Assembly: GCA_964020155.1 (NCBI GenBank)
Contig: OZ026569.1
Location: 1,792,971 to 1,856,970, forward strand
Source: Chondrilla cf. caribensis
Lineage: Eukaryota > Porifera > Demospongiae > Chondrillida > Chondrillidae
Length of the DNA stretch: 64,000 bases
Direction of reading: 5' to 3'
Position 1 is the first letter of the stretch. Each line of letters starts with the position of its first letter. The translations under genes and the position numbers were made by a program. The notes under the pieces are model-generated. The model was not told where the DNA came from. It saw only the letters and a list, made by a program, of their open reading frames with translations, and did no database searches. Below, piece by piece: positions 15,235-29,887 of this stretch.

Positions 15235-18200
15235 ATGGATGACAGTTCTGTTGACGAAAACCTTTTCCCTGCTATCGGTCAGGTGTTTGTGATCGTTGTA
15301 CTTGGATATGTATGTGGTCGCTTGAAAATCCTCCGCCCCGAAGATGGGAAGAGCTTATCCTGGTTTGCCGGGACTATCGCTCTACCAGCGTTGTTGTTCC
15401 AAAGTATGGCCAACATTGATTTCATGGCAATAAACTGGGCTTTTATGGGAGGTATCGTCCTATCGAAGTGTTTGGTCTTCGTTCTGGTGGCCACTGTGAC
15501 TTTTCTCGTGAAGAGACCCTGGCATCCGGGCTATGCCGGACTTTATGCGATCTTCTCGGAGGATGCAAACGACCTAGCTCTTGGGCTTCCAATAAGTGAG
15601 TCGAGATGTGGACCAGTTCCTGTCCCGTGGCTATGTACAGAGCTTGGATAGTTTTCATATTTGTGTACACGATGTATTGGTTGTATGACAGGTACATTCA
15701 ATAACATGATAACATGATCCGACCTAACCCTCACATCTGATGTAGCTGTTCACAAACTTGGGTGCTTTCCAGTTGACACTAATAAGATGTCTCACTCAGT
15801 CCTTAATCTTTCACGTGTGTTCACTTTTTGAAGCACAGTTAGAAATATCCCAAAATTTGTAAACAGTTGAGTTGGATTTGTTTGGGTTGGAACGAATAAC
15901 GATGCTTTCTTTTATCTGTTTTCAGTGACAGCATTGTATTCAAGGAATGTTGATGGTCACATTGAGCGAATATTGGGTCCAGGTGGATTCGATTACATCA
16001 GCTACATGTATCTTGTGGCACCCATAGCTCTACTTCTCCTGAATCCTATCGGTTTTGTGTTGATAGAGATAGGAAACCAGCTGGAAGAATACAGAGTGAA
16101 CAAATCAGAGGAGAAGAAAATTATCATTTTCATCAGAATACTTCTGAAGACAGTGAAGGGAATAGTGAAGAGTCCTGTCGTGTTTATGACTGTTCTCGGA
16201 GTGATAGTGAACTTTATTATTGTGTACGGAGTTAACAAAGGTGTGAAAAACCCAGACGGGAACTTACCGACATGGCTGTCTACCTTCCTCGGTCTCCTGG
16301 GTGGAGGCTTTGCTCCTTTGGCTCTGTTTCATTTGGGAAATTCACTTGTTGGAAAACTGAAGCTTTTGTCTGGCTCTGTCTTCATAGTGGATATGTTTCT
16401 AATTATTGCGAAGTCGTGAGTTTTAATGTATGACATTGTAGTACACTGATTTAATGTCATGCATATTCAGATTTTATTTGTTTGATCAATTTTTTATCAA
16501 TTGATGAATTTAGTTTTGATGTGCTGTTTGGATAACCAATCCTACTTTTCTCATTTTTTTTCGATGTAGCCTCCTTCTGCCTTTCTTGATTCTCCTCTTT
16601 TTGAGTTTATTTGGTTTGCCACAAGAGTTGACTTCGTTTGGGTTCCTTTATGGCACCTTCCCAACCACACCTAGTGTGTTTGTGTATTCTACCACTTATG
16701 GAATTGGCGTTGATGTGGTGAGTAGTCCTCAATATCAAGATATCGTGATTTTTCTGTCACTTTTTCCTCTTTTATTCTATTATGTACGTAGATCTCTACT
16801 TCTATGGTACTGGGCACCTTTATATCTGCCCCATTAATGTATGCCACCGCCCGAGTGACCCTGATAGAGGCTGTGAATGAAACACAGTATCACGAAGTTG
16901 TGTATCTCACAGAGGTGGACGTCTCTGCTATTTCACTTGTTGGAGCAGTGAGTCATGTCATAACTGCTTGTGAACCTTCTGTATCTACTGTTATAGAGAG
17001 TTAATTTCATGATATGAACATTTACTTGTATATAGCGTTGACACATGTATACCATATTATGTAGCGTTGATACATGTATGCTGTGTTATGTATTGCACTT
17101 TAATGCATGTCATTCACATGTTATGCCATGTAGTGTCGATGAATGCATGCTTGTTTTTTAGTGTTGACGTATGTACACCATTGTGTACTGTTTCCCATTC
17201 TGTCGACTGGTTATTGCACAATACTTTCTACTACACCAAAGTGAAAGTATGTCCTTTCAGGCCTGTTAACTCAACATGCACACACATCTACTTATTATTA
17301 TTATTATTACTATTGTTATTATATGCATCATTGAAATTTTGTTATTGGTTTGATATTTGTTTCATTTGATGGACATTCCAGTACAAATAGTACTCATTTG
17401 GTAAACAGTCAGATTGAGCAGGCCATCCCATAGTAACATAACAATCCCGACGTCAACAGCAGGACTTGCATGATCCAACGAACACTACACTGTCAGCTGT
17501 AGATCAATGTTGGATGGTCATGTCCCTATGACATGGTCTACTCATCCCCACTGTTTGCCTATCCCAACAATCCCTAACTTGTTATGCCACTTTTCATGCA
17601 ACTTTTCCTGTCATCCTTTCCCATTTTTAAGAAATGCTTTTTTATTGTACTTACTATTATACTTTGTACTGTTATTACACATTGTGACATGGGTATGTTT
17701 TACTTACCAATTCACTTGTGTATTTCCAGGTTCTAGTCTTTGTCATCTTCATGGTTGCAAAGAGGTACAAGTCACGTGTTTACGTGATCATCCTCCATCT
17801 CATTGTTGCACAGGTGATGTTTAGTCTACTTATGATTGATGTATGTACATGTATACATACATATTAATGTAAATTGTATTTTAATTATATAATTTTCAAC
17901 TGTATTAATTAGTAGATTAATTAATTATTTTTTAATCACTTGTCTATGTGATGATCCTTAATGTCATTGTTGCACAGGTAATGTTTAATTTGCTTAAAAT
18001 ATATGTACTCACATACATAATATGTAAATTTACGTATATTATATATAAGGCTTAATTATATGATTTTACATACATAGGCATGTATGTACATCCCCAGTAG
18101 ATTAAGTAATCATTACCGTATGTTGTTATTGTTATTGCAATAGATTCTTACAAATGTTGGTGCGATTGGGACATTCGCGATAACTAACAGTGAAGGGTGG

Positions 18201-21200
18201 AAGCTGTTTTTCTTCACAATATATGAAGGAGCGTACTTGGCCATGAAGATGTGGAGTGTGTCCCTAGCTGTTATGTACTTTATAAAGATGAGATGGGGAG
18301 AGCGCAAAGCAGAGTGGTTTTGGATCCCTCTGTTGGCTGCTTCTTGGATGTAAGTGAAATATTTATTGTGTTATATTTGTCTTCAATGAAGTTTAATTCT
18401 CAACAGTGCAACACTGATTCACCTAATCATAATTATCATCCATCACTATCTTCCTGAAGGTTGCCGTTCATTGGGACTATTACTCTGGTCATCATTTGTG
18501 CCCTATCAGGTGGAGTGGTCCATGAAAATGTGAATGACACCCAATTGCTCGGAACTCCCCAGGTAGGTAGTGCACTTTGACCTCAGTCTAGTACACAATG
18601 AAACCTCCATGATCAGACTCCTCCATTATCCCTCATCCTCCATGATCAAGTTGAAGTTTGGGACCACTTTGTCATACAAATTATATCAACTACTATAATA
18701 TCACACATATAATCTATAATCTGACATGTACGTATAACTGTTCCCCCAAAAATTATATCACATTATCGAGATTCCACTATGGAGAGTGTTGGATTGTCAA
18801 GGTTCCACTGTATTGCAATTTTCAGATATTAATATGTTTCAATATTTGAGGATGATGAATCTTTATTTACACAGCTGATACTGGATTCAATCTTTGTACT
18901 ACCATGCCTTCTGATTAGCGTGGTATGTATGTTTCTGAGCATCATATATTCTGCAAAGCAGAAAGGTGCCAAGCAGCAAAGTGAAGAACCAGAGGAGCTT
19001 GATAGCCCCACTCTGTCCGAGAGACTTCTTGTCAATAGTGATGATATGTTTGAGTCTTCCGATGGTGTTAACCTCACTGATTCAGGGAACAGCTATGGAT
19101 CTGTGGATGATGTTCCTTTGCTCAATCTAGAGAATGACGATATCAGTGTCAGGTGTGTGTGTGTGTGTGTGTGTGTGTTTGTCAATTATACTATGATAAC
19201 ATGGAACTGTTCCCCAAAACTGTTGGATTATCAATGTTCCACTGTGAGAGTATCAGATTATCAAGGTTCCACTGTATTGGGAAGTGTTATTATCACAGTT
19301 GTGAATTGTAATGTAGGGAAACTCGAAGTGTGAACCGTGACAGTCCTGAACTGCCCAATGTCTCCAGGAAGAAGGACCACTCGTCCTCCGACAGACAAGA
19401 AGCTCGAGCACATCTTAGGATTACCATCCTACTCGTGACCCTTGTAGCTGCTTTGCTTTGGGTAAGACAATTTAATAGTCAATAAAACTTATTAAATATC
19501 AATAATTTATAATTTTACCAATCAATTTATTATCTTTCATTTTCAGAGTACAGTCTGGCTGATCTGGACATTTGCTGTATACGGGGCCATAACTGGTACC
19601 TACATGCTAGTGACTATATTGACCATTGTTATTGTACATGGCCAGGTACATACTACGTTGCAGATGCTATTTGAATTGCGTTTACTGCTGTTTAATTTAT
19701 CCACATTCAGGGATTTATCTTTCTTGCCATCTTTGGCTTGGAGAAACATTGGTTTTGGACTGCTTTGATTAAAAAGTATTCAATTACAGTGCACCCTATT
19801 TGTTCACAGTAATAACTGACGTATTTAATATCTGTAGGCTTCGGACAGTTATGTATGCCATTGAGGTTGTTGAGCTACCAGCACCAGATGAACTAGAACC
19901 CGATGTATTGAGAATTTGTGTCACTTTCAAGAAGAAATACAAGGAGCAATGTATTCATGATATTGTATCAACCAGGAAGTGAGTTGTGTTCACATTGCCA
20001 CTCTAATAAGGACGCAAGAGCAGTCTTGGAGCAACAACATATAATACCCTTTTCCTTTGTTGAATTAATGCCTTTCTCATGTTTAACAAACTGGTCCAAG
20101 GCTTACAATCTACTTCATTTCAATCTCCAAATTTTATGACTGATCTATTAGCTGTTTGTCTCCTGTAGAGCTCCAAGGCAACCTATATTTGGTTTTTGCA
20201 CTTGCCACCCTTTTCATGGTACAACTAGTTGTTACAGGGTGCTGTGTTTCATGGTTAACTGTGACAATTGAGTGTAAAGCTTAGCTAGGAAACCCACAAG
20301 AATCAGACACAATCATCTCAAAATGTCACACGTATGAAACTTTGACTGGTAGTTTTGAACCATTTGAAACTATACATTCCACGTGTATGTTCTGTATGCA
20401 ACAGGTGATTGGTAGCTTGTATGTGATACTGGTACTGTCTTACCTATATCTCAATGTGAAAGATGTACAGGAGCTACCCACTCTCATCATTTTATTGCTA
20501 GAATATTATCAATGTACAGTGGAACCTTATGTGATATATGGCATATGGAAGGGTGGTTGATGGCCAAAAAACAGGAAGGCGCTATAGTTGCTTGAGGCTT
20601 GAAGCGCCTATTAACACCTGGGGCCTATATTGAGGTCATTGACTGCTCGTCCATATGTATGTCACATGATATAAAGAGTTATGATGGAGAACCAATCAAA
20701 ACACAGCATTTTAAATTCAAAATTATCGCATCCATCTGCATGGAACATTCTGTGCTTGAAGTTCTCTACCAGATGAAGTGCTGTATCTGAAGTGCTCAAG
20801 CTGCTGCAGTGCTGTTGCACTGTGTTGTTGGTAATGAAAACGTTATTAATCTAATTGAATCAATACTTTTGAGGTCATTATGGGCGATACAGGACCACCT
20901 CTCCCATACTAAATATCCTATGGTTGTGCAATCATTATCCTTTATAAAGGACACATGGGTACCAGCTACTTTGTACACTGTAGAGAGATCCTGTCTTCAG
21001 AGGAATTAATGCATCAGCACTATAGGGTGGTCTATTTTCGTTGCCTTACAAAATGTCCTTTGTAGGGAGGTAATTTCTATGGTGTCCTCTTTTCAGAGTG
21101 TACTTTAATTGAGAATCTCCACTGTATATGTATACACTTGCCTCCAAAAGTAAATTAACAATTTTTTATTGTTTAAAATGACAGTCACAAAGTAGTTGAT

Positions 21201-21669
21201 CAAAAATTGGATGTTCTTGAATAGCAGTTCTCTGAACAAACAGTTTCAGTAACACTTGCCCTGCAATAGTCATTTCAAAAATGCTGTAGCTATAACTCAC
21301 CTTTAGAGGGTAGTGCATTCCATTAACATGTTTTCTCAATGACATGTTATACAATTACTGCTATAATAGCATTGTTCGTGTTTCCTTTCTTATTTCTTTT
21401 TATTCTTTTTTATCCAGTAATAATTAAATCAAACGTTACATACCCACCAGTATAATAAATGTTTCCTGCTTGTTAGATATCACATGAGGAAATACGAGAA
21501 TGTGTTTGTTGGGAAAGAATTTGTGAAGTGGCTACTGAGAGAGAAGATTGTCAGTGATCACGAAGAAGGGTTACGCTATGGCCAGGCCTTGCTGTATGGG
21601 AGAGTCATTGCACATGTCCATCGGGAGCACTACTTCCATTACAGTACGTTCTTTTACGAGTTTTTGTGA
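15235..21669 (+). CDS. GPR155: GPR155 / LYCHOS homologue, copy A
   Basis: Thirteen exons join in phase to 822 residues (human 870): 15235-15595, 15926-16415, 16570-16717, 16792-16947, 17730-17813, 18144-18349, 18460-18562, 18875-19152, 19317-19461, 19547-19645, 19711-19775, 19838-19978 and 21477-21669. Exons 1-4 encode the PIN-like (auxin-carrier-type) transporter half (GQVFVIVVLGYVCGRLKI, then APLALFHLGNSLVG). Exons 5-11 encode the GPCR-like helices, with a hydrophilic loop in exon 8. Exons 12-13 encode a C-terminal DEP domain (VFVGKEFVKWLLRE, ALLYGRVIAHVHREHYF). The vertebrate protein is a lysosomal-membrane cholesterol sensor that promotes mTORC1 activation by relieving GATOR1 inhibition. 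Start ATG at 15235 matches copy B and precedes the first helix. Divergent from LTO1. Confidence 0.92.
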
Positions 21670-22165
21670 ATCACTGAAGCTTGCTTAACCAGACTATGAT
21701 TTGTGGTAACTTCAAGATTGTGAGCCATGCACTTTAACTCCCTGAGATTAGTACAGGCACAGTTTATTGCACAGCACACACAGCAGAACTATTGCACCTC
21801 GATTTGCTTTGTATTTAGTTGTAACTATTGTACTTGATTTAAATGAAAATTGAAATTAATAATAATGTTAAAGTTAACACTTATTATGTAATTTTCCTTA
21901 ATAGTATAATTATTATGCACATGAGTGGCTATACGCAGCAATGAAGAATTGAAAAATTGCATGCATATATCAATCAATCAATCAATCAATCAATTAATAA
22001 TTATTATTAAAGTGCATCACACCAGCAGGCGCTAGTACACAAAGGGGTCCAAAGTAACACTATACACGATACAATGATAACTGGATTATCATACATAAGA
22101 AAACAATAAATATATATATATAAGTAATAGGTTTTGTACATTACAACTTAAAATGGGCACACCAC

Positions 22166-22552
22166 ATAGAGCTAGCTAATACATCGTCTGATACTGTTAT
22201 TCAAACATGCTATAGATAGTATAACCGCAGTCTGTTTCCACAGTTATCCCTTGAGGCACGTTTCTCAATGTCTGTGCTGTAAACAGATGCTGTCTGATAT
22301 GGTCCCAGGCAGGACACTGTAGCAGCCAGTGGCATACACCTTCAACCTATCCACTCTGACACTCTTTGCATATTCTCTCATCTCTTTCACCCCTCTCCAT
22401 CTCCCAACCTCAACCTGGAATGCTGCTGTTCCTCCTCTCAACTTCATCAACATCGACCTCTCTCTTTTCTTTTTCACTAATGCACATCTCGATTCCAGCT
22501 TTAGGTCAGCAATCTCCTTGAGCATACTCAGCTTGGTTTCTATGGATAATAA
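22166..22552 (-). repeat. LINE 3'-end fragment (copy 2)
   Basis: Related to 820-1095. On the minus strand it reads LRGGTAAFQVEVGRWRGVK and, after a frame change, CKEC...HWLLQC. It extends further 5' than copy 1 (ETKLSMLKEIADLKLESR). Absent from duplication copy B, so it inserted after the duplication or was lost from B. Confidence 0.65.
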
Positions 22553-22974
22553 GGTATTAATTCAACTGATTTACAATTATATAATCTGCATAATTAAAGA
22601 CCACATATGGCAATTATCTACGTATTGTACTTCACCGATGTATTAATTCTAGATGTTACATATATACACTACGTAGCTAGCTATTATAATTATAATTAGA
22701 GGTGTTGGAAGCCATCTGAATTTACGCATATTTTCACAAATAATAATATAAAGTAACCTGGAGCTGGCTATATTAGTTGAAGCAAATCATTATATAGCTT
22801 CCCAATGCATACATACATACATACATACGTACATACAGTACACACATACGTACATACGTACATATTATGTATAATATACATACATGTGTTGAGAGCAGAA
22901 GAAACCTCGTAGGCACCATAAGAATTTGAGTATAGATGTAGTCAAGTGTTCCTAACCCTCACAACCCATCCAAT

Positions 22975-23625
22975 TGCATTATACACAAGTTTAATTGAGC
23001 TGTTACCATTGTCTACCAGGTTTGACACAAAGGCTGGGTCAGGAGGAGCTGGTCGTCGTCCAGTGCTGACTGGGGAATACGACACAGATGCTTAACAGCA
23101 TGCAGTATTACTGTACCGGAAGCATTACGTCGCTGGAGGCATTACGTCACCGGAAGTATTACGTCAACGATTGTTATTCGGAGACACTCTGACCTCTTTG
23201 GTCTTATTGGTTTGGTGGTGATCTCGGAATCCCCCTAATTCCCCCTGACTCTATTGCCTTGTCACAGGAGGTGACTCCTGGAGACCTCATAGGTGTATGT
23301 GTAGGTGTATGTATTGCTCTGTGGGCTCCCTGACCGTAAGGGTAGGACAAGTTGTAGGGATCTCCTATCCTTTTTCCCAGAGGGAAAGAGTGGGCGGGTG
23401 AAAGTAAACTTTGATAGCCACTGAAGTACTGTCGACAGTTTCCCTCGGAGCACATGGAGGGCAACTGTGCATGCGTACAAACCCTGAAGGGCACATGGGT
23501 GTATAAATGCTTGCCCAATCTCGCCCTGATGATGTCTCAATTAACCTGGGTTAACTTCCCATCAACCCTCATTTCATAAATGAATGCCTATTCTGGAATC
23601 ACGCCAACCAAATATTCAGGTTCCA
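22975..23625. other. 650-bp insertion specific to duplication copy B
   Basis: In copy A the flanking text is continuous (ACTCATCC then ATACAGGACC); in copy B about 650 bp lie between. The insert includes an exon-like piece on the plus strand (after CCAG, about 23021-23094) reading FDTKAGSGGAGRRPVLTGEY... to a stop, then a cluster of CRE/ETS-like sites, then GC-richer sequence. It may be a piece of another gene's end plus promoter. I do not recognise the protein. Confidence 0.5.
23116..23165. promoter_or_regulatory. Triple CRE/ETS-like site cluster
   Basis: Three consecutive 16-17 bp units of the form CCGGAAGyATTACGTC (the middle one degenerate, TGGAGGCATTACGTC). Each combines an ETS core (GGAAG) with a CRE half or full site (TTACGTCA). 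ETS plus CRE sites are typical of animal housekeeping promoters, so this may be an active or relict promoter inside the copy-B insertion. Confidence 0.45.
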
Positions 23626-24155
23626 TACAGGACCAGGGTGGACACACATACACACGTAATCTTTCACTTCTGTACTATAGTCTTTAGATCAATACCATAA
23701 ACACAGGTCATACACTAGATGCCCACGAGATGGGTGCGGTTCCCATTTCAGTGTGTACATGTACGAGGCCTAGTTGTGTCCCAGACCCATCTCACACCTA
23801 CATACCATTTTCTTACCACGATAAAGTCCCATTTTGTAAAATGGTGGCTAGAATGGTTGTGGCGATGGACTACCCCAGACCTATATATGGTAGGATTGAA
23901 AAGAATTCCAACTCCGAAATACTGATACGGTACAGAGTGGCAAGGCTCAAGAAAATCCAGCCTTTAGCCCACGGAAAGGCAACGGATTTTGATTTCAAGT
24001 TCCTAACAGTCTGGAAGGGGAAGTAGTGAGGTATGTATGACCCCCTCCAACTACAGACCTGCATATTATATATTGCGTAAACTTGGCAGGGACCATCAAT
24101 AACTGATCAAGTCCAAAGTAATAATACACTGTACATAGTCTACAGTGTAACTCAC

Positions 24156-24317
24156 TTCCTTCCCAAGTTCACCCCCTTTTGCCCAACCAGCTGTATAGCC
24201 TTTGCTGAACAACTGCTGCTCTTTATGTTCTTTCCCAGCATCAAAACCACTTTTGAAAGCTCTGCACATCATTGAAATCACAAAAGTCTGAGAGTATACA
24301 TCATTATAATCTTTCAT
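24156..24317 (-). pseudogene. LTO1: Duplicated LTO1 exon 1, orphaned
   Basis: Copy of LTO1 exon 1 with the start codon, deca-GX3 region and GT donor intact (54 codons; FSKGYTAGWAKGGELGKE versus FSEG...GEELGKE in the parent). The duplication begins inside LTO1 intron 1, so exons 2 and 3 (13573-13518 and 13433-13262) were not copied, and I see no replacement upstream of 22926. It can make at most a truncated protein unless spliced to new exons. Confidence 0.75.
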
Positions 24318-25132
24318 CCTACTTAGTGTGCATACTATTTCAGATGAAGCTAGAGATATACATGTACTTGTAGGGTGAAGCAGGGAAATTAGAATGCTTG
24401 GATAACATGAAAAATGTAAGGTAAGCGCGGATATTTTCGAACAGTGCCTAATTCCGAACAGTTGGTCTCTTACCGTATTATTTTCAAGAAACTATCATTT
24501 ACAGTTCATATTCCTTACACACCAGGTGAGAAACAGCATTCTTTGGTCTGCTCATTATTGACTGGGGAGTCATTGATGCCAAGGCACTAATGACCGGGAG
24601 TCACTGATACCTATGGCACCGGATTAGGTGGAAAATCGACGTGTTCGGAATTAACGACTGTTCGAAATTACCCCCGCCTACCTTATCTTTGAAAACCCTT
24701 CATATTAATTTTAGCTATTGGCATGTGTATTCGGATGTTCAATCACCCGCCTATGGAGATGACACCACTTTAACGTGTATCAATAGCGTACTGCTGGAAA
24801 GCCCGAGAGCATCGACTTCAAGTTTCCCCAAGGTTCAAAGTTACCCCATCCGGGCCCGGATACATAGACTACAACATTAGCCATCACAAAACTGGCACTA
24901 CCCTTAGACGTACGTAAATAGAATATGCACCCACCTGTCAAGTGCCAGGAATACCCTATCGAAGGGGTCATTGTTGTCAGGTACTGGGGAATCTGTTTCG
25001 GCCGTATATACTCGTTGTGGAGCACACCATTTTTATGCTCAGGGAATAAGCATTGTGACGACCTGGCATCATAGATGGTGTCGAGCCTATATTATGGTAT
25101 AGGTAGGCGTGTCCATAGGTCCACTCGCAAGG

Positions 25133-28100
25133 ATGGATGACAGTTCTGTTGACCAAAATCTTTTCCCTGCTTTCGGTCAGGTGTTTGCAGTCGTTATAAT
25201 TGGATATGTATGTGGTCGCTTGAAAATCCTCCGCCCCGAAGATGGGAAGAGCTTATCCTGGTTTGCCGGGACTATCGCTCTACCAGCGTTGTTGTTCCAA
25301 AGTATGGCCAACATTGATTTCATGGCAATAAACTGGGCTTTTATGGGAGGTATCGTCCTATCGAAGTGTTTGGTCTTCGTTCTGGTGGCCACTGTGACTT
25401 TTCTCGTGAAGAGACCCTGGCATCCGGGCTATGCCGGACTTTATGCGATCTTCTCGGAGGATGCAAGCGACCTAGCTCTTGGGCTTCCAATAAGTGAGTG
25501 GAGTTGTGGACTATTTCCTGTCCCGTGGCTGTGTGCAGAGCTTGGATAGTTTTCATATTTGTGTACACGATGTATTGGTTGTATGACAGGTACATTCAGT
25601 ACATAATAACATGATCCGACCTAATCCTCACATCTGATGTAGCTGTTCACAAACTTAGGTGATTTCCTATTGACACTAATAAGATGTCTCACCCAGTCTT
25701 TAATCTCTCTTGGTGGTAGGTTTCTATCTAACTCATTTTAGATAAAAAGGCTGTATCCATGTATAATCATAGACCCTATGAAGACCTTCTGTACAGGTCC
25801 TGTAATATTAGCCAATGTAATAACCAAACTGAGAGTAAATGTTGATAGTAACCCCTGTGTGACCCTTCTCCAACTACATCTGTACTGACATTGATGTAAA
25901 TCTGATCCGTCTAATATTTGATGTGAATTTTTTCTACATTGGTCCAATTGAATAGTATGAGACCTTTATTTGAATTTCAAGCATTTCTCTGATTAAAAAC
26001 ATATTTTATACTTACATACTATCTAGTAGACAATGTTTTAGTCCCCTATCAGTATGCAAGTCAATCTGTCTCTCCAATGGTATTATGCACAGCATTGGAG
26101 GTGGCTTTACGATGTAACCTTAAGAATAGTAATTCAGTAATGTTAATGCTAATCTTGCATCGGTACCATGTTCAGTTGTTCGTTAATATTTAACAGCATT
26201 ACTGATGTTCTGCTTAAAATGGTCTATAGTTATCCAGCGCTACAATGTGCTTCCTCATGGCTTCCTTCCCTATAAAATCTACTTCAAGAGTGTAGTTACT
26301 TTTCAATTGTTTATTCTACTAAGTGTACATATTTGTATATCTGGACATGAAAAAAAGACACCTGTGTCCACTAATTGAAGCACAGTTAAATATGTCCCAA
26401 AATTTGTAAACAGTTAAGGTGGATTTGTTTGGATTGGAACAAATAACGATGCTTTCTTTTTATCTGTTTTTAGTGACAGCATTGTATTCAAGGAATGTTA
26501 ATGGTCACATTGAGCGAATATTTGGTCCAGGTGGATTCGATTATGTCAGCTACATGTATCTTGTGGCACCCGTATCTCTACTTCTCCTCAATCCTATCGG
26601 TTTTGTGATGATAGAGATAGGAAACCAGCTGGAAGAATACAGAGTGAACAAATCAGAGGAGAAGAAAATTATCATTTTTATCAGAATACTTTGGAAGACA
26701 GTGAAGGGAATAATGAAGAGTCCTGTCGTGTTTATGACTGTTCTCGGAGTGATAGTGAACTTTATTATTGTGTACGGAGTTAACAAAGGTATGACAAAAC
26801 CCGAAGGTAACTTACCGACATGGCTGTCTACCTTCCTCGGTCTCCTGGGTGGAGCCTTTGCTCCTTTGGCTCTGTTTCATTTGGGAAATTCACTTGTTGG
26901 AAAACTGAAGCTTTTGTCTGGCTCTGTCTTCATAGTAGATATGTTTCTAATTATTGCAAAGTCGTGAGTTTTTAATGTATGTAGTACACTGATTTAATGT
27001 CATGCATATTCAGATTTTATTTGTTTGATTAATTTCTATCAATTGATGAATTTAGTTTTGATGTGCTGTTTGTATAACCAATCCTACTTTTATCACTTTT
27101 TTCAATGTAGCCTCCTTCAGCCTTTCTTGATTCTCCTCTTCTTGAGTCTATTTGGTTTGCCACAAGAGTTGACTTCGTTTGGGTTCCTTTATGGCACCTT
27201 CCCAACCACACCTAGTGTGTTTGTGTATTCTACCACTTATGGAATTGGCGTTGATGTGGTGAGTAGTCCTCAACATCAAGATATCGTGATTTTTCTGTCA
27301 CTTTTTCCTCTTTTATTCTAATATGTACGTAGATCTCTACTTCTATGGTACTGGGCACCTTTATATCTGCCCCATTAATGTATGCCACCGCCCGAGTGAC
27401 CCTGATAGAGGCTGTGAATGAAACACAGTATCACGAAGTTGTGTATCTCACAGAAGTGGACGTCTCTGCTATTTCACTTGTTGGAGCAGTGAGTCATGTC
27501 ATAACTGCTTGTGAACCTTCTGTATTTACTGTTATAGAGAGTTAATTTCATGATACAAAATTGACTAATTTACTTGTATGTAGTGTTGGCACTTGTATAC
27601 CATGTTATGTAGCGTTGACGCATGTATGCTGTGTTATGTATTGTATCTTAATGCATGTATGCGTATTATGTAGTTTTGATGCATGTTTGTTATGTTATGT
27701 AGCCTCCTTCAGATGATGCTTGTATCCTGTGTGTGTTATGTATTGCACTTTAATGCATGTACATACATATGTTGTGTCGTGTAGTGTTGACGAATGTATG
27801 CTTAATTTTGTAGTGTTAATGTGTGTACACCGTTGTGTACTGTTTCCTGTTCTTTCAACTGGTTATTGCACAATACTTTCTACTACATCAAAGTGAAAGT
27901 ATGTCCTTTCAGGCCTGTTAACTCAGCATTTATACACACACATGTATGTACTAAGTCATTATTATTATTATTACTATTGTTATTATATGCATCATTGAAA
28001 TTTTGTTATTGGTTTGATATTTGTTTCATTTGATGGACATTCCAGTACACATAGGACCCATTAGTACTCATTTGGTAAACAGTCAGATTGAGCAGGCCAT

Positions 28101-29773
28101 CCCATAGTAACATAACAATCCCGACATCAACAGCAGGACTTGCATGATCCAACGAACACTACACTGTCAGCTGTAGATCAATATCAGGATGGTCATGTTC
28201 CTATGACATGGTCTACTCATCCCCACTGTTTGCCTATCCCGACCATCCCTAACATGTTATGCCACTTTTCATGCAACTTTTCCTGTCATCCTTTCCCATT
28301 TTTAAGAAATGCTTTTTTATTGTATTTTCTATTATACTTTGTACTGTTATTACGCATTGTGACATGGGTATGTTTTACTTACCAATTCCAGGTTCTAGTC
28401 TTTATCATCTTCATGGTTGCAAAAAGGTACAAGTCGCGTGTTTACGTGATCATCCTCCATCTCATTGTTGCACAGGTGATGTTCAGTCTACTTATGAATA
28501 ACGTATGTACATGTATACATATTAATGTAAAATTGTATTTTAGTTATGATTTTCAACTGCATTTGTAGTAGATTAATTAATTAATTCTTAATCACTTGTT
28601 TATGTGATTTTCCTTCATATCATTGTTGCACAGGTAATGTGTAATCTGCTTAATATAATATTATATGTACTCACATACATATTTAAATTTATATTATATA
28701 TGAGTCTTAATTATATGATTTTACATAGATATGTACATATGTACATCCCCAGTAGATTAAGTATAATTGTTACTTTTTGTTGTCATTGCTATTGCAATAG
28801 ATTCTTACTAATGCTGGTGCGATTGGGACATTCGCGATAACTAACAGTGAAGGGTGGAAGCTGTTTTTCTTCACAATATATGAAGGAGCGTACTTGGCCA
28901 TGAAGATGTGGAGTGTGTCCCTAGCTGTTATGTACTTTATAAAGATGAGATGGGGAGAGCGCAAAGCAGAGTGGTTTTGGATCCCTCTGTTGGCTGCTTC
29001 TTGGATGTAAGTGAAATATTTATTGTGTTATAATTGTCTTCAATGAAGTTTAATTCTCAACAGTGCAACACTGATTCACCTAATCATAATTATCATCCAT
29101 CACTATCTTCCTGAAGGTTGCCGTTCATTGGGACTATTACTCTGGTCATCATTTGTGCCCTATCAGGTGGAGTGGTCCATGAAAATGTGAATGACACCCA
29201 ATTGCTTGGAACTCCCCAGGTAGGTAGTGCACTTTGACCTCAGTCTAGTACACAATGAAACCTCCATGATCAGACACCTCCATGATCAAGTTGAAATTGG
29301 GACCACTCCATCATACAAACTATATCACACCTATAATCTATAATCTGACGTGTATAACTGTTCCCCAAAAAATTATGTCGCATTATCGAGATTCCACTAT
29401 GGAGAGTGTTGGATTGTCAAGGTCCCACTGTATTGCAATTTTCAGATATTAATATGTTTCAATATTTGAGGATGATGAATCTTTTTATTTACACAGCTGA
29501 TACTGGATTCAATCTTTGTACTACCATGCCTTCTGATTAGCGTGGTATGTGTGTTTCTGAGCATCATATATTCTGCAAAGCAGAAAGGTGTCAGGCAGCA
29601 AAGTGAAGAGGAGCTTGATAGTCCTACTCTATCTGACAAACTTCTTGTCAAAAGTGATGATATGTTTGAGTCTTCCAATGTTGTTAGTCTCACTGAATCA
29701 GGGAATAGCTATGGATCCTTGGATGATGTTCTTTTGCTCAATCTAGAGAATGATGATATTAGTGTCAGGTGTG

Positions 29774-29804
<31 letters not shown>

Positions 29805-29809
29805 GTGTC

Positions 29810-29887
<78 letters not shown>

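Larger units (their letters stand above)
13917..22742. repeat. Segmental tandem duplication, copy A
   Basis: This block and the next (22926-32970) share extensive near-identical exon and intron sequence covering LTO1 exon 1, the shared promoter and all of GPR155. The left edge falls within LTO1 intron 1 (shared text starts GAGTATAGA...AGTGTTCCTAACCC). The right edge lies about 1 kb past the GPR155 stop, after TTAGAGGTGTTGGAAG. Copy A alone carries a LINE fragment near its right end. Confidence 0.85.

Noticed and set aside
16002..16238. Minus-strand frame of 78 codons over GPR155 exon 2 (and its copy at 26550-26786)
   Set aside because: Antisense shadow of a well-supported coding exon.
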